From: Paracoccaceae bacterium
GTDB lineage: Bacteria; Pseudomonadota; Alphaproteobacteria; Rhodobacterales; Rhodobacteraceae
NCBI GenBank assembly: GCA_021741245.1
Contig: JAIOYF010000004.1
Span: 186,001-250,000, forward strand
Length of the DNA: 64,000 nt
Direction of reading: 5' to 3'
In this document: positions 49,607-59,791 of the stretch, piece by piece
Position numbering within the stretch: the stretch's first letter is position 1
Layout: each line of letters begins with the position of its first letter
The notes under the pieces: model-generated
What the model saw: the letters and a program-made list of their open reading frames with translations, nothing else
The model's database searches: none
Told to the model about the DNA's origin: nothing
Made by a program: the position numbers and the translations under genes

Positions 49607-50260
49607 ATGACAGATTTCCAGACCCGCCGCGTGATGATGGTTGACACTCAGGTCCGCCCGTCAGACGTGACCAAGTTTCCGATCATAGACGCGATGCTGA
49701 GCATTCCGCGCGAAGTCTACGTGCCGCGCGACAAGCGTGAGGCGGCGTATATGGGCGAGAATGTCGTGATCCGCGAAGGCCGGGTGGTGCTGGAGCCGCG
49801 CACCTTGGCCAAGCTTCTTGATGCGCTGGACATTCACCCGGGCGAGCTGGTCTTGGATATCGGCTGTGGCTTGGGCTATTCTTCTGCCGTGATCGCCCGC
49901 TTGGCAGATGCGGTCGTCGCCGTCGAAGATGACGCGGGAATGGCTGCCGAGGCAGAGCAGACGCTGGCAAATGAATCCGTGGACAACGCGGCCGTCATCG
50001 TCGGTCCCCTGTCCGAAGGGGCGGCAAAGCATGGTCCCTATGACGTCATCACCATTCAAGGTGGTGTTGAACAGATTCCTGCAAGCCTTTTGGCACAACT
50101 GAAAGACGGCGGTCGCATTGGCGCTGTCTTTATGGAGGGGGCCCTTGGCGTGGCCCGTGTGGGCTATAAATCAGATGGCAAGATGAGCTGGCGCTTTGCC
50201 TTTAATGCCGCAGCGCCGGTGCTTTCGGGCTTTGCAGCGACACGCGCCTTTACGCTTTAA
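49607..50260 (+). CDS. Protein-L-isoaspartate O-methyltransferase family protein
   Basis: A 217-residue Pcm-like protein with an N-terminal MMVDTQVRPSDVTKFPIIDAML segment and the SAM motif LVLDIGCGLGYSSAVIARLA near residue 83. In the family it methylates damaged isoaspartyl residues for repair, but divergent alphaproteobacterial members next to tolC, like this one, are not proven to do so. The TolC-family gene follows 81 bases downstream. Confidence 0.85.
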   Translation: MTDFQTRRVMMVDTQVRPSDVTKFPIIDAMLSIPREVYVPRDKREAAYMGENVVIREGRVVLEPRTLAKLLDALDIHPGELVLDIGCGLGYSSAVIARLADAVVAVEDDAGMAAEAEQTLANESVDNAAVIVGPLSEGAAKHGPYDVITIQGGVEQIPASLLAQLKDGGRIGAVFMEGALGVARVGYKSDGKMSWRFAFNAAAPVLSGFAATRAFTL

Positions 50261-50341
50261 CACGTAAAGGCCAAGACGATAAATAAGGGTGCCCTTGGCT
50301 GATATGCTTTGGATGCTGCGCACCATAGGGAGAGATTGACG

Positions 50342-51706
50342 ATGCGGACGTTCTTTGCGGCAAGCGTGATGGCCATTTCCGTTCTGGCAGCACCGATGGT
50401 GCAGGCAGAGACGCTGAGCGATGCCTTCACTTCGGCCTATCGTCATTCCAACCTTCTGGACAAACAGGCGGCAACGCTGCGCGCGGCGGATGAGGACGTG
50501 GCGCAGGCCATCGCCACGCTGCGTCCGGTGATCGAATATACGGTGAACTCTGGCTATGCCCGGTCGCAAACCACGGCGGGTGGCGCCTTTACCGATGGGC
50601 TCAGCACCAGTTTCGAATTGTCCGCCAGCATGATGCTGATGGATTTCGGTCGGCGTGCCTTGCGGATCGAGATTGCCCGGGAAATGGTGCTTGCCACCCG
50701 TGAAGCCCTGCGCAGGGTCGAGCAAGAGGTTCTGTTTGACGCAGTGGCGGCTTATGTTGACGTTCAGGTCAAGGGCCAGATCGTCAGCTTGCGCGAATCC
50801 AACGTGCGTCTGGTGACGCAAGAATTGCGTGCGGCCCAAGATCGCTTTGACGTGGGCGAGGTGACCCGGACAGATGTGGCGATCGCCGAGGCCCGCCTTG
50901 CAGCGGCCCGCGCGGGCCTTTCGGCAGCCGAAGGTGATCGTATGGTCGCGCGTGAGGCGTTCAAAGCCGCGACCGGCAGTTACCCGAAGAATCTTTCCGC
51001 CTTGCCCCGATCCCCACGTCTGCCGCAATCGATGGAGGCGGCTCGCAGTGTCGCACTCAAGACCAACCCCTCCATCTTGCAAGCACAGCGCAGCGTGACC
51101 ATTGCCGAGTTGACCATCGAACTGGCAAAATCAAACTTCAAACCCACCCTGTCGGGCAGTGTCAGATCCAGCATTGCTGATACCGGCATTGAACGCCAAT
51201 CGCTTGGTTTGGTGTTGAATCAAGAAATCTATTCCGGCGGCGCAACCGCGTCGTCACTGCGCAAGGCGATTGCCGGGCGCGATGGCGCGCGCTCCGATCT
51301 GTCGCAAACTGGCGTGATCATCGGTGAGACTGTGGGCAATGCTTGGGCCGCCTTGATGGTTGCCAATGCACAGGTGGAATCTGGCGATCGCCAAATCCGC
51401 GCCTCGCAAACGGCCTTCGACGGCGTGCGCGAAGAGGCAAGCCTTGGCGCGCGCACGACCCTTGATGTGCTTAACGCCGAGCAAGAATTGCTGGATGCAC
51501 GGGTCACCCGCATTCAGGCCGAGGCGCAGCGTTATCTGGGCGTTTACCGGGTGCTGCAAGCCATGGGCCTGTTGACGGTGGAGCATCTTGGACTGGGCAT
51601 TCCGACCTATGATCCGGCGCAATACTACAACGCGGTCAAGAATGCGCCTGCGCACTCCGCACGGGGCAAGAAGTTGGACCGCATCCTTGAGAAGCTTGGC
51701 AAGTAG
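50342..51706 (+). CDS. TolC-family outer membrane channel protein
   Basis: A 454-residue outer membrane efflux/type I secretion channel. The signal peptide (residues 1-22, ending MVQA) precedes two TolC repeats of long helices rich in A, R and E, with the typical DARVTRIQAEAQRYLGVYRVLQAMGLL end. It likely pairs with exporters elsewhere. ATG 50342 follows GGGAGAG; an in-frame upstream ATG would extend before the signal peptide. Confidence 0.93.
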   Translation: MRTFFAASVMAISVLAAPMVQAETLSDAFTSAYRHSNLLDKQAATLRAADEDVAQAIATLRPVIEYTVNSGYARSQTTAGGAFTDGLSTSFELSASMMLMDFGRRALRIEIAREMVLATREALRRVEQEVLFDAVAAYVDVQVKGQIVSLRESNVRLVTQELRAAQDRFDVGEVTRTDVAIAEARLAAARAGLSAAEGDRMVAREAFKAATGSYPKNLSALPRSPRLPQSMEAARSVALKTNPSILQAQRSVTIAELTIELAKSNFKPTLSGSVRSSIADTGIERQSLGLVLNQEIYSGGATASSLRKAIAGRDGARSDLSQTGVIIGETVGNAWAALMVANAQVESGDRQIRASQTAFDGVREEASLGARTTLDVLNAEQELLDARVTRIQAEAQRYLGVYRVLQAMGLLTVEHLGLGIPTYDPAQYYNAVKNAPAHSARGKKLDRILEKLGK

Positions 51707-51883
51707 CCGCTGTTTCGCTTCGTCGTGCCAAGGTAATTCACAAAGCATTAACGCCGGACGCGCCATTTTCTTGTTTATTCCGGCAAGCGGCAGTAGACTT
51801 TGTCTGAGAAGACGCCAGAACGGCCGGGTGCCCGGTCGTGACTGGGGCGGGCAATGTGGGCAGGGCAGACGGGCAGGAACGCA

Positions 51884-52903
51884 ATGTCGGAACCGATGAG
51901 CAATCATGAAATAGAGGATGTCTTGTCCTCCATCCGTCGGCTTGTGTCCGAGGATCTGCGCCCCGCTCCGCGGCAAAAAGATCTGGTAGACCTTGTGGCC
52001 CCCCCCGAGGCCGAGCAAAAAACGACTGGCAAGCTGTTGCTGACGCCCGCCTTTCGGGTTGTCGAGACGCCGGCGGACGACGGCAATGGGGCAGATGAGC
52101 CGTTGCCTTTGCGATTGCAGACGCGGGCACCGGACGCAGATAAGGCGTCTCCTGCCAGCTTTGGCGATGCCGTTGATCTCGCAAGCCCTCACGTCGATGA
52201 TCCAACACCGCAAGATGCGGATTGGGCCCGCGACAGCGATCCGCAAGACTGGGCACCGCCACGGTTGGGCGCGGCGGCATCACAGCCTCCAGCGGTGACG
52301 GCAGTTGAAGATGTCGTGTCAAAACTGGGTGCAGCCGTTTCGGCGCATGATGAGGAATGGGAATCCCCTGTCGGCGATGTCGACGCCCTTTCGTCTGCAG
52401 GCTGGTCGCAGCCCGTTTGGGACAAACCCGCCGACGTGCTACAAGACAGCGTAGATCCACCACCACCAGAGCCAGGCCTTGCCTTTGTGCATCGGGCGCG
52501 CACACCCGAACCGCAGCGTGAGGATTATATCGAAACCGCATCGGATGCCTTTGCGCAAGATGAAGGTGACGTCATGGATTGGGAAGACCCAGAGCCCGAG
52601 GAAACCCGGCCAAATCAACCGCGTATCGTCACGCCACCGCGTGAGCCTGCGCAGGACTGGGCAGATGCGGCAGAGGCGGCAGTGATGGAAGATCTGGCCC
52701 GAAACGTCGAACAAGAAACCAGTGGCCTTTTTGAACAAGGCGATGGCAGCATGACTTTTGATGAAGAGGTTCTGCGCGATCTGGTGCGCGATATCATTCG
52801 CGAGGAATTGTCCGGCGCCTTGGGCGAACGGATCACCCGCAATGTCCGCAAGCTTGTGCGTGCTGAAATCGCCCGCGCCTTGGCCGTGCGCGAATTCGAA
52901 TAG
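51884..52903 (+). CDS. PopZ-like polar organising protein (DUF2497-like)
   Basis: A 339-residue protein built like PopZ: a short N-terminal helix (NHEIEDVLSSIRRLVSED, about 6-23), a long acidic, proline-rich disordered middle, and a C-terminal helical bundle (EEVLRDLVRDIIREELSG ... RNVRKLVRAEIARAL). PopZ forms polar scaffolds in alphaproteobacteria through that C-terminal part, and its N-terminal helix binds clients. The middle has no recognisable domain. ATG 51884 follows AGGA. The family match is by motif layout, not alignment. Confidence 0.65.
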   Translation: MSEPMSNHEIEDVLSSIRRLVSEDLRPAPRQKDLVDLVAPPEAEQKTTGKLLLTPAFRVVETPADDGNGADEPLPLRLQTRAPDADKASPASFGDAVDLASPHVDDPTPQDADWARDSDPQDWAPPRLGAAASQPPAVTAVEDVVSKLGAAVSAHDEEWESPVGDVDALSSAGWSQPVWDKPADVLQDSVDPPPPEPGLAFVHRARTPEPQREDYIETASDAFAQDEGDVMDWEDPEPEETRPNQPRIVTPPREPAQDWADAAEAAVMEDLARNVEQETSGLFEQGDGSMTFDEEVLRDLVRDIIREELSGALGERITRNVRKLVRAEIARALAVREFE

Positions 52904-53025
52904 TCCGATAGATCAAAACTGATCCATAAATCGGCGTGACCATCGGTCAGGGCCAAATTGAAAAGTATTTCTTGGCGTTCTGACCAATGGGCGTCACGGC
53001 AAGACACCGCCCCGATCTCGAAAGT

Positions 53026-53053
53026 AAAACGCGCCTGAAACAGGCGCGTTTTT
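53026..53053. terminator. Bidirectional terminator
   Basis: Perfect stem AAAACGCGCCTG / CAGGCGCGTTTT, loop AAA, with A and T runs on both sides; serves the converging PopZ-like and DUF6280 genes. Confidence 0.88.
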
Positions 53054-53079
53054 ACCTTCAAGCTACGAAATGTAACAGA

Positions 53080-53406
53080 TTAGGCCGCTTCGCCCAATTC
53101 GTTTTCGATCGCATGGCGCCGCTCTGATTCTTCGCGCGACAGCGCGACAGAGGTGCGAATACCCTTGGAAACGAATTCCATCAGGCCCTTTACCACACGT
53201 TCATTTGGGTCAATGCCTGCACAGGACAGAACTTCACGGCCATCACGCGACCGCGCCCACCGTGCAATTTGTTCTGGCCCATTGCCATATTTCTTGTCGT
53301 CGGCGATTGCATCGTCGAGCGCAGCAAGAACAACGGCGGCAAACAACTTGCGCGCGCGCTGGCCCTGTTCGTAGTTGAAGGCTGTGCTGTCAACAAAACC
53401 CGTCAT
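53080..53406 (-). CDS. DUF6280-like small protein
   Basis: A 108-residue soluble protein, highly charged and helical, with FVDSTAFNYEQGQRARKLFAAVVLAALDDAIADDKKYG and SRDGREVLSCAGIDPNERV. Closely similar proteins are common in Rhodobacteraceae (DUF6280 as I recall), with no known function. Divergent from efp. Confidence 0.82.
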   Translation of the reverse strand: MTGFVDSTAFNYEQGQRARKLFAAVVLAALDDAIADDKKYGNGPEQIARWARSRDGREVLSCAGIDPNERVVKGLMEFVSKGIRTSVALSREESERRHAIENELGEAA

Positions 53407-53623
53407 AACAATCGTCCTTTATTCTTGCTCTTGTCTTTTCTCAGGTTTGGCGAACCTAGACTATTGAGTTCGATTCGGCATCAACTGTTTTGCATTTCTG
53501 TCATGTTCATAACGCATAGGTCCGAGCGTCCATTACAGCATTTAGTCTGCTTGCCACCATCCGCCCGTCAAGATATAGGAGGCGCCTTGTAAACTTCAAC
53601 CTTTTGACAAGGTTTTGTCCATA

Positions 53624-54187
53624 ATGCCCAAGATCAACGGCAATGAAATCAAGCCCGGCATGGTGCTGGAACATGACGGCGGTCTTTGGGCCGCAGTCAA
53701 GGCCAATCATGTGAAACCCGGCAAAGGCGGCGCATTCGCTCAGGTTGAGTTGAAAAACCTGCGCGATGGCCGCAAGCTGAACGAACGCTTCCGCTCGGAA
53801 GACAAGGTCGAAGAGGTTCGGCTGGAAAATAAGGATCAGCAGTTCTTGTATGAATCCGACGGACGCTTGGTGTTCATGGATGCTGAAACCTATGAACAGG
53901 TGGAAATCGACGCCGAATTGCTGGGCGACCGCCGCCCGTTCTTGCAAGATGGCATGACGGCCACCGTGCGCTACTATGGCGAAGAGCCACTTGCCGTGTC
54001 GCTGCCGCAAAAGGTCAAGTGCCGGATCGTGGAGACAGAGCCTGTGCAAAAGGGCCAGACGGCGGCCAACAGCTTTAAACCTGCGATCTTGGACAATGGC
54101 GTGCGGATTATGATTCCGCCGTTTATCGCACAAGATGAAGAGATCATCGTGCACACGGAACTCATGGAATATTCCGAACGGGCCTGA
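53624..54187 (+). CDS. efp: Elongation factor P
   Basis: Helps ribosomes through polyproline stretches. The 187-residue product has the three-domain EF-P fold; K34 in KPGKGGAF is at the position modified in many bacteria. ATG 53624 begins [13 protein letters not shown]; an upstream in-frame start would add only three residues. Confidence 0.97.
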   Translation: MPKINGNEIKPGMVLEHDGGLWAAVKANHVKPGKGGAFAQVELKNLRDGRKLNERFRSEDKVEEVRLENKDQQFLYESDGRLVFMDAETYEQVEIDAELLGDRRPFLQDGMTATVRYYGEEPLAVSLPQKVKCRIVETEPVQKGQTAANSFKPAILDNGVRIMIPPFIAQDEEIIVHTELMEYSERA

Positions 54188-54219
54188 GTGTCCCAGACAA
54201 ACGGCGGGTGCGGGGGTGA

Positions 54220-55014
54220 TCAGTCCCCTGCGCCAGCCGCATCAAGCAAAAACACTCGTGCATCGCCTGCCATCATGGGGCCAGAACTGCGGTCAAAGCG
54301 CAGATAGGCGATGGCTTTGCCCCCTGATTGGGTAAAAATCCGCCCGGCCTCTTTATCGCCTGACAGGATCTCGGTGCCAACGGGCGCTTCCCCCTCAATC
54401 CCTACCGTGACAAGGCCTTTGCGCAATTCTGTCTTGTGCTTCATGCGGGCGGTCACTTCCTGCCCGACATAGCAGCCCTTGCGGAAATCGACGCCATGCA
54501 GGCGCTCAAACCCGGTTTCCAGCAAATAGCTGTCCTCCACAATCAACTCGATCCCGGAGTCGGGGATGCAATGCTCCACGCGGATGGCATCCCAGTCGAT
54601 CGTCGCCGGGCCACCTGCCAGACCATAGGCCCGCCACCCCAAGGCGCTGTGGCGCGGGTCGGGCATGCTGCCCGATGGGCCCGCGCCAAGGCCCCGCGTT
54701 ACCTGCAGGTCCGTGGTTTGCAACTGCACATCCGCGCGCAGGCGATACATCATCAGCCGTCGCCATGTGGCCGCAGCAAGGTCTTGATGGATGTCGATCA
54801 ACAGATGATCGGTCCCCTCGGGCCGGATCACAAAGAAATCGGCCAGATACTTTCCCTGCGGGCTCAGCAGTGCCGCCCAGATCAGGCCCGGCGCTTTTTC
54901 CAACGGCAACATGTCGTTGCTGATCAGCCCTTGCAGGAATTTGAACCGATCCGCGCCGGACACCGTCCAGACCACACGGTCCGCAGCGGTTTCTCCAAGC
55001 TTGCCTTCGGTCAT
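54220..55014 (-). CDS. ygfZ: Folate-binding YgfZ/CAF17-type protein
   Basis: A 264-residue GcvT-like protein involved in maintenance of Fe-S enzymes. The family signature KGCYVGQEVTARM is present near residue 183. Its start overlaps the stop of the ABC exporter gene (ATGA), so they share a transcript. Confidence 0.92.
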   Translation of the reverse strand: MTEGKLGETAADRVVWTVSGADRFKFLQGLISNDMLPLEKAPGLIWAALLSPQGKYLADFFVIRPEGTDHLLIDIHQDLAAATWRRLMMYRLRADVQLQTTDLQVTRGLGAGPSGSMPDPRHSALGWRAYGLAGGPATIDWDAIRVEHCIPDSGIELIVEDSYLLETGFERLHGVDFRKGCYVGQEVTARMKHKTELRKGLVTVGIEGEAPVGTEILSGDKEAGRIFTQSGGKAIAYLRFDRSSGPMMAGDARVFLLDAAGAGD

Positions 55015-56834
55015 TTTTCCGTCTCCTGATCCTTGAACTGAAGCGCATGCAGCTTTGCATAAAGCCCCGCCTTGGCAAGCAGTTCTTCATGCGTGCCAAT
55101 CTCGACCGCGCGGCCCTGATCCATCACCACGATCCGATGCGCGCGCCGTACGGTCGCCAACCTGTGCGCGATCACAAGCGTGGTGCGCCCGGCGCTTGCG
55201 GCCTCCAACGCGGCCGAAAGTGCGGCTTCGGATGCGGCATCCAGCGCGCTTGTCGCCTCATCCAGCAGCAAAACCGGGGCGTCGCGCAACAAGGCCCGCG
55301 CAATGGCGATCCGCTGGCGCTGCCCGCCCGAAAGCGTGGCACCGCGTGGCCCGGCCTCTGTCTCCAGCCCGTTTGGCAGTTTGGCGACAAAGGCAGTGGC
55401 CTGCGCCATCGCAAGGGCCTGATCAATATCCGCCTGTGCCACATCCTTGCGGCCCAAAAGCAGATTGTCGCGCAACGGATCATCGAACAGGGCCGAATCT
55501 TGGGACACCGCTGCAAAAAGGGCGCGCTGATCCGACAGGGTCAGGTCCGTTGTGGGCTGACCCGCGATCTCAACCCGCCCCGATGCCGGATCGGCAAGCC
55601 CGGTCAAAAGGTGAAAGACCGTCGTCTTCCCGGCCCCCGATGGCCCGACAAGGGCGGTCACCTCGCCTGCCTCGGCCCGAAAGCTCAGCCCGTTCAGAAC
55701 AGGCGTCTCGCCATAGCCAAAGGTGACATCCTCAAAGCTCAGGCTGGGGGGCAGGGTCAGGGGCGCGGACGCGCTGACCTCCGGGCGATGCTGCGCCGGG
55801 GTTTGCGCCAAAAGCGAAACGATCCGCTCCAAACTGGCCGAGGCCATCTGCCACATCCCGGCCATATCGCCCAAGCGGCGGATCGGCTGAAAGGTCAGCA
55901 CCATGGCCGAGAAAAACGCCATGAACTCACCCGTCGTGCGTTCCCCCGTGGCCACCTCGCGCCCACCCAGCATCAGCACCGCCAGAAAGCCAAGCCCCGT
56001 CACCAGATCGACAAGCGATGGCAGCACGGCCTTGCCCGCCGCATTGCGCGTCTCGGCCCGCACGATCCGCTCCAGAATGGTGGCAAAACGGCTGTTTTGA
56101 TAGGCCTCCATCCGGTTCAGCTTGATCGCCTGAATACCGTGAAAAATCTCATCCAGCCGTGTGGCACGCGCCCCGGCCTGATCGCGCAGATGCATCGCCT
56201 TGCGGCGCAGATACCGGCGCAAAATGGCGGCAGGCAAGATCAAAAGCGGGGTGCCGATAATGGCGGCCAGCGTCCATTGCGGGTCAATTGCAATCGCCAC
56301 CGCCAGCAGGCCAACCAAGGCCACCATATCGCGCCCGACGCCTGCAAGCAGCGAAATCCAGATCCCCTGCACCGCCAGGGTATCGCCTTGCACCCGTTCA
56401 ATCAGGGCACCGGGCGAATTGCGGTTGAAAAACCCCATGTCCAGCCGCAAAAGATGCGCCAGCAAATCACCTTGCATCCGTGCCGCCACCTGTTGCGAGA
56501 TCATGGCAAGCAGGGTCTTTGACATCAGGCTGGTCGCGGCGCGCAGCGCAAACAGCCCGAATATCGCAAGGCCCACAGGCCACAGCACCGCGTCCCCCCC
56601 GGCGGCAAACACCCGGTCGAACAGCGGCTCCAGCATGTAAGACAACGCCCCAAGGGTGGAGCCCTCGATCACCATCACCGCAAAGGCCAGTGCCAGCATC
56701 GCCCTGCGCTGTGACAGATAGGCCCCCCAGAACCATCGGGCAAGCGATCCTGACTGCGGCGGGGCGGGGGGCTGTTCAGACAGCGGGGTCAGGGCAGGGG
56801 CCCTCCGGTTACAAGGAACGTAAACTCGATCCAC
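55011..56834 (-). CDS. ABC exporter, fused permease and ATPase (MsbA type)
   Basis: A fused six-span transmembrane domain (from about MLALAFAVMVIEGSTLGAL) and ATPase domain with Walker A GPSGAGKTT, signature LSGGQRQRIAIARAL and Walker B VLLLDEATSALD. Lipid or drug export is likely; the substrate is unknown. The start is unclear: GTG at 56834 is annotated (607 residues). A CTG at 56792 has a much better ribosome site (CGGAGGG), and the first ATG (56699) would cut into the first helix. Confidence 0.9.
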   Translation of the reverse strand: MDRVYVPCNRRAPALTPLSEQPPAPPQSGSLARWFWGAYLSQRRAMLALAFAVMVIEGSTLGALSYMLEPLFDRVFAAGGDAVLWPVGLAIFGLFALRAATSLMSKTLLAMISQQVAARMQGDLLAHLLRLDMGFFNRNSPGALIERVQGDTLAVQGIWISLLAGVGRDMVALVGLLAVAIAIDPQWTLAAIIGTPLLILPAAILRRYLRRKAMHLRDQAGARATRLDEIFHGIQAIKLNRMEAYQNSRFATILERIVRAETRNAAGKAVLPSLVDLVTGLGFLAVLMLGGREVATGERTTGEFMAFFSAMVLTFQPIRRLGDMAGMWQMASASLERIVSLLAQTPAQHRPEVSASAPLTLPPSLSFEDVTFGYGETPVLNGLSFRAEAGEVTALVGPSGAGKTTVFHLLTGLADPASGRVEIAGQPTTDLTLSDQRALFAAVSQDSALFDDPLRDNLLLGRKDVAQADIDQALAMAQATAFVAKLPNGLETEAGPRGATLSGGQRQRIAIARALLRDAPVLLLDEATSALDAASEAALSAALEAASAGRTTLVIAHRLATVRRAHRIVVMDQGRAVEIGTHEELLAKAGLYAKLHALQFKDQETEK

Positions 56835-57017
56835 GGCAGACTTACCCCAAAAGCGCGGGCGGCTGCAAGGCAGGGTCCTCAGAACCGTGTCGACCCACGG
56901 CGGTGTTGGAAAGCTGGGGGAAGGGGACTTCTTGCAAACGGCCCCCTTCTTTCCACCAACGCCCAATTGACGATCCCTGCGCTTGGCCCTAGCCATGACC
57001 AGCACAGCGCGAGGCAC

Positions 57018-58247
57018 ATGATGACGCATCCAAATCACCCACAGCCGGACTTGTCCCGGGGCCGCCCCTATCTGGCCATTCCCGGCCCTTCGGTCATGCC
57101 AGACCGGGTTCTGGCCGCGATGCACCGCGCAGCCCCGAATATCTATGCCGGTGCCTTGCCTGATATGGTCGCGGCAATGTGGCCAGACCTGCGGGCCGTG
57201 GCCGGAACGGCGCATCACGTGGCCGCCTATATCGGCAATGGTCATGCGGTCTGGGAGGCCGCAAATACCAACCTGTTTTCGCGTGGTGACACCGCCCTTG
57301 TGCTGGCCACCGGGCGCTTTGGCCTGTCATGGGCCGAAAGTGCCCGCGCCCTTGGGGTGAGCGTCGAGGTGATGGATTTCGGCAAATCCAGCCCGATGGA
57401 TCTGATCCGCGTGCAAGAGCGTCTGGCCGCCGACAAGGGCCATGTGATCAAGGCCGTGCTGACCACCCATGTCGATACCGCAAGTTCCATCCGCACCGAT
57501 ATCCCGGCCCTGCGCGCGGCCATGACGGCGGCGGGACATCCTGCGCTTTTGGCGGTGGATTGCATCGCCTCGTTCGGCTGTGATGAATACCGGATGGATG
57601 ATTGGGGCGTCGATGTCACGGTGGCGGCCAGCCAGAAGGGGTTGATGACCCCGCCCGGTATGGGCTTTGTCTGGTTTTCCGAAGAGGCGCGGCAGCGCTG
57701 TGCCACCTCGGATCTGCGCACGCCCTATTGGGATTGGCGCGCCCGCGCGCAACCGACCGAGTTTTGGCAATATTGGGATGGAACGGCGCCCACCCATCAT
57801 CTCTTTGGCCTGCGCGAGGCGCTGACGATGATCTTGCATGAGGAGGGGCTGGAAAATGTCTGGGCCCGGCATGAGGCATTGGCCCGAAGCGTTTGGGCCG
57901 CGTTTGATGCCTGGGGGGCGGGCCATTCGCGCATCGGGCTGAACGTGGCAGACCCGGCCCATCGGTCACGCGCGGTCACCGCCGCACGTTTGGGCGCACC
58001 CGATGCGACCCGCCTGCGCGACTGGACCGAGCATCAGGCGGGCGTCACCCTTGGTATCGGCCTTGGCATGGCGGCCATGGATGATCCGGCTTGGCACGGC
58101 TATTTGCGCGTGGCGCATATGGGCCATGTCAACGCCCATATGACGCTGGGTGCATTGGCGGTGATGGAGGCGGGAATGGTGGCGCTGGATATCCCGCATG
58201 GTCCGGGCGCGCTGGATGCGGCGGTGCGTGCGATGATCCTGGGCTGA
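57018..58247 (+). CDS. Class V aminotransferase (serine/alanine-glyoxylate type)
   Basis: A 409-residue PLP enzyme resembling serine-glyoxylate aminotransferases. It starts near PYLAIPGPSVMPDRVLAAM. The PLP lysine is in VAASQKGLMTPPGMGFVW (about residue 213), with the aspartate in LLAVDCIASFG. Two ATGs are adjacent (57018, 57021); GAGG lies just upstream and favours the second. The ABC gene diverges upstream. Confidence 0.9.
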   Translation: MMTHPNHPQPDLSRGRPYLAIPGPSVMPDRVLAAMHRAAPNIYAGALPDMVAAMWPDLRAVAGTAHHVAAYIGNGHAVWEAANTNLFSRGDTALVLATGRFGLSWAESARALGVSVEVMDFGKSSPMDLIRVQERLAADKGHVIKAVLTTHVDTASSIRTDIPALRAAMTAAGHPALLAVDCIASFGCDEYRMDDWGVDVTVAASQKGLMTPPGMGFVWFSEEARQRCATSDLRTPYWDWRARAQPTEFWQYWDGTAPTHHLFGLREALTMILHEEGLENVWARHEALARSVWAAFDAWGAGHSRIGLNVADPAHRSRAVTAARLGAPDATRLRDWTEHQAGVTLGIGLGMAAMDDPAWHGYLRVAHMGHVNAHMTLGALAVMEAGMVALDIPHGPGALDAAVRAMILG

Positions 58248-58260
58248 GGCACACAGGCAA

Positions 58261-58287
58261 GGGGCGGCACCCTGCACGGCGCCGCCC
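58261..58287. terminator. Possible hairpin between converging genes
   Basis: GGGCGGC / GCCGCCC inverted repeat between the aminotransferase and DUF305 genes; T run weak. Confidence 0.35.
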
Positions 58288-58295
58288 GTTCGCGA

Positions 58296-58676
58296 TTATT
58301 TCGCGTGGGCCGCAAGCCACTCGGTCATCCAGGCGATTTCGGCTTCCTGGGCGGCAATCACCGCTTCGGCCAGCTTGCGCACCTCGGGGTCGGTGCCATG
58401 TTCCAGCACGATCTTGGCCATCTCGACCGCCCCTTGATGGTGCGGGATCATGCCTGCAATGAAATCGACATCAGCATCCCCGATATAGGCAATCGCCATA
58501 TCGCTGTGCATCCGGGCATTGGCCTCCATGAACGCCATGGTCGCCGGGCTTTCTTGCCCGTTCATGGCTTGGCCGCCCATGTTATGGCCAGAGTGATCCA
58601 TGGTCTGCGCCATCAGCGGAACAGACAGGGCAAGGCCGGCAAGGGCCGACAGGACGACAGTTCGGGTTATGGTCAT
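58296..58676 (-). CDS. DUF305 secreted protein
   Basis: A 126-residue periplasmic protein with a signal peptide (residues 1-24) and His/Met-rich segments ([34 protein letters not shown]). The DUF305 family has ferritin-like helices and is often linked to copper or other metal handling. The HH pair and methionines suggest metal binding. Confidence 0.88.
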   Translation of the reverse strand: MTITRTVVLSALAGLALSVPLMAQTMDHSGHNMGGQAMNGQESPATMAFMEANARMHSDMAIAYIGDADVDFIAGMIPHHQGAVEMAKIVLEHGTDPEVRKLAEAVIAAQEAEIAWMTEWLAAHAK

Positions 58677-58912
58677 TGGGGGCCTCCGTTAGGGTTGTCC
58701 CCTCATAATTGGCGGATATTGCTGACAAAGCAAAACACATTCCCGGCAGGTGTCGCGCCACGTCAGCAAAGACGTCCCGCCAAGGCCCTGCCCAAAACAG
58801 TGGCATTTGTCCACTTGCACAAGGAAGCGGCCCCACTGTGCACAGATGCGGCCTTGGCCTTGCCTTAAATTGCGCCTAGTTTGAGGTATCTTTTCCCAAT
58901 CTGGCAAAGCCC

Positions 58913-59704
58913 ATGTCCTGCCCATCCCTGCACCGCCCCGTAATCGGCATCATCGGGAACATGAACCTGCTGAACCAAAGCTATCCGGTCCATGCCGGGG
59001 GCACTATGAACTCTTGCGCCTTGGCCGAGGTGTCCAATGCCATGCCGATCATCATCCCCTCTGATCCGGCCTTTGTCAGCGTGGCAGAGTTGCTGGAGCT
59101 GTGCGACGGCTTCTTGCTCACGGGTGGGCGACCAAATGTGCATCCCAGCGAATATGGCGAGGAAGAGACCCCCGCGCATGGGGATTTCGACCGGGGGCGC
59201 GACGCGATCACTCTGCCACTCGTGCGGGCTTGCGTGGAACGTGGGCAACCCATCCTTGGCATTTGCCGTGGCTTTCAAGAGGTCAATGTCGCGATGGGCG
59301 GCACGCTTTACCCCGAGATTCGCGATCTGCCGGGCCGGATGAACCACCGCATGCCGCCCGATGGCACGATCGAAGAGAAATTCGCCCTGCGCCATACCGT
59401 GCGCTTTACCGAAGGCGGGGTTTTTCACCGCCTGATGGGCGCGCAAGAGGTTTTGACCAACACCCTGCACGGGCAGGGGATCAAGACCGCAGGCAGCCGG
59501 ATCGTCATCGACGGCCTTGCCCCCGATGGCACGCCTGAGGCGATTTATGTGCGCGATGCGCCGGGCTTTACCCTTTCCGTGCAATGGCACCCCGAGTGGC
59601 GGGCGGGGCAAGACCCGGTGTCGCGCCCCCTGTTCGAGGCCTTTGGTGAAGCCGCCCGCGCATGGGCCGAAGCCAAGCATGCCCCCATGGCCCGCCGCGC
59701 CTGA
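58913..59704 (+). CDS. Class I glutamine amidotransferase, PuuD type
   Basis: A 263-residue gamma-glutamyl-GABA hydrolase family protein. The nucleophile is C118 in LGICRGFQEVN; the histidine and glutamate are in VQWHPEW near residue 224. LLTGGRPNVHPSEYG is typical. In the family it removes the gamma-glutamyl group in putrescine breakdown. No puu genes are beside it. Confidence 0.9.
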   Translation: MSCPSLHRPVIGIIGNMNLLNQSYPVHAGGTMNSCALAEVSNAMPIIIPSDPAFVSVAELLELCDGFLLTGGRPNVHPSEYGEEETPAHGDFDRGRDAITLPLVRACVERGQPILGICRGFQEVNVAMGGTLYPEIRDLPGRMNHRMPPDGTIEEKFALRHTVRFTEGGVFHRLMGAQEVLTNTLHGQGIKTAGSRIVIDGLAPDGTPEAIYVRDAPGFTLSVQWHPEWRAGQDPVSRPLFEAFGEAARAWAEAKHAPMARRA

Positions 59705-59791
59705 CCCGGGCAGCGGTTTCGGGGCCGATGCGTCATCAAACTTGTTCGCGCTAACGCAGCGACTATACTGCGCCCTCAGCGAGGTGCCCCT

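Noticed and set aside
55047-56522. Long plus-strand ORF (491 aa) opposite the ABC exporter
   Set aside because: Antisense shadow; the minus strand has clear Walker and signature motifs.
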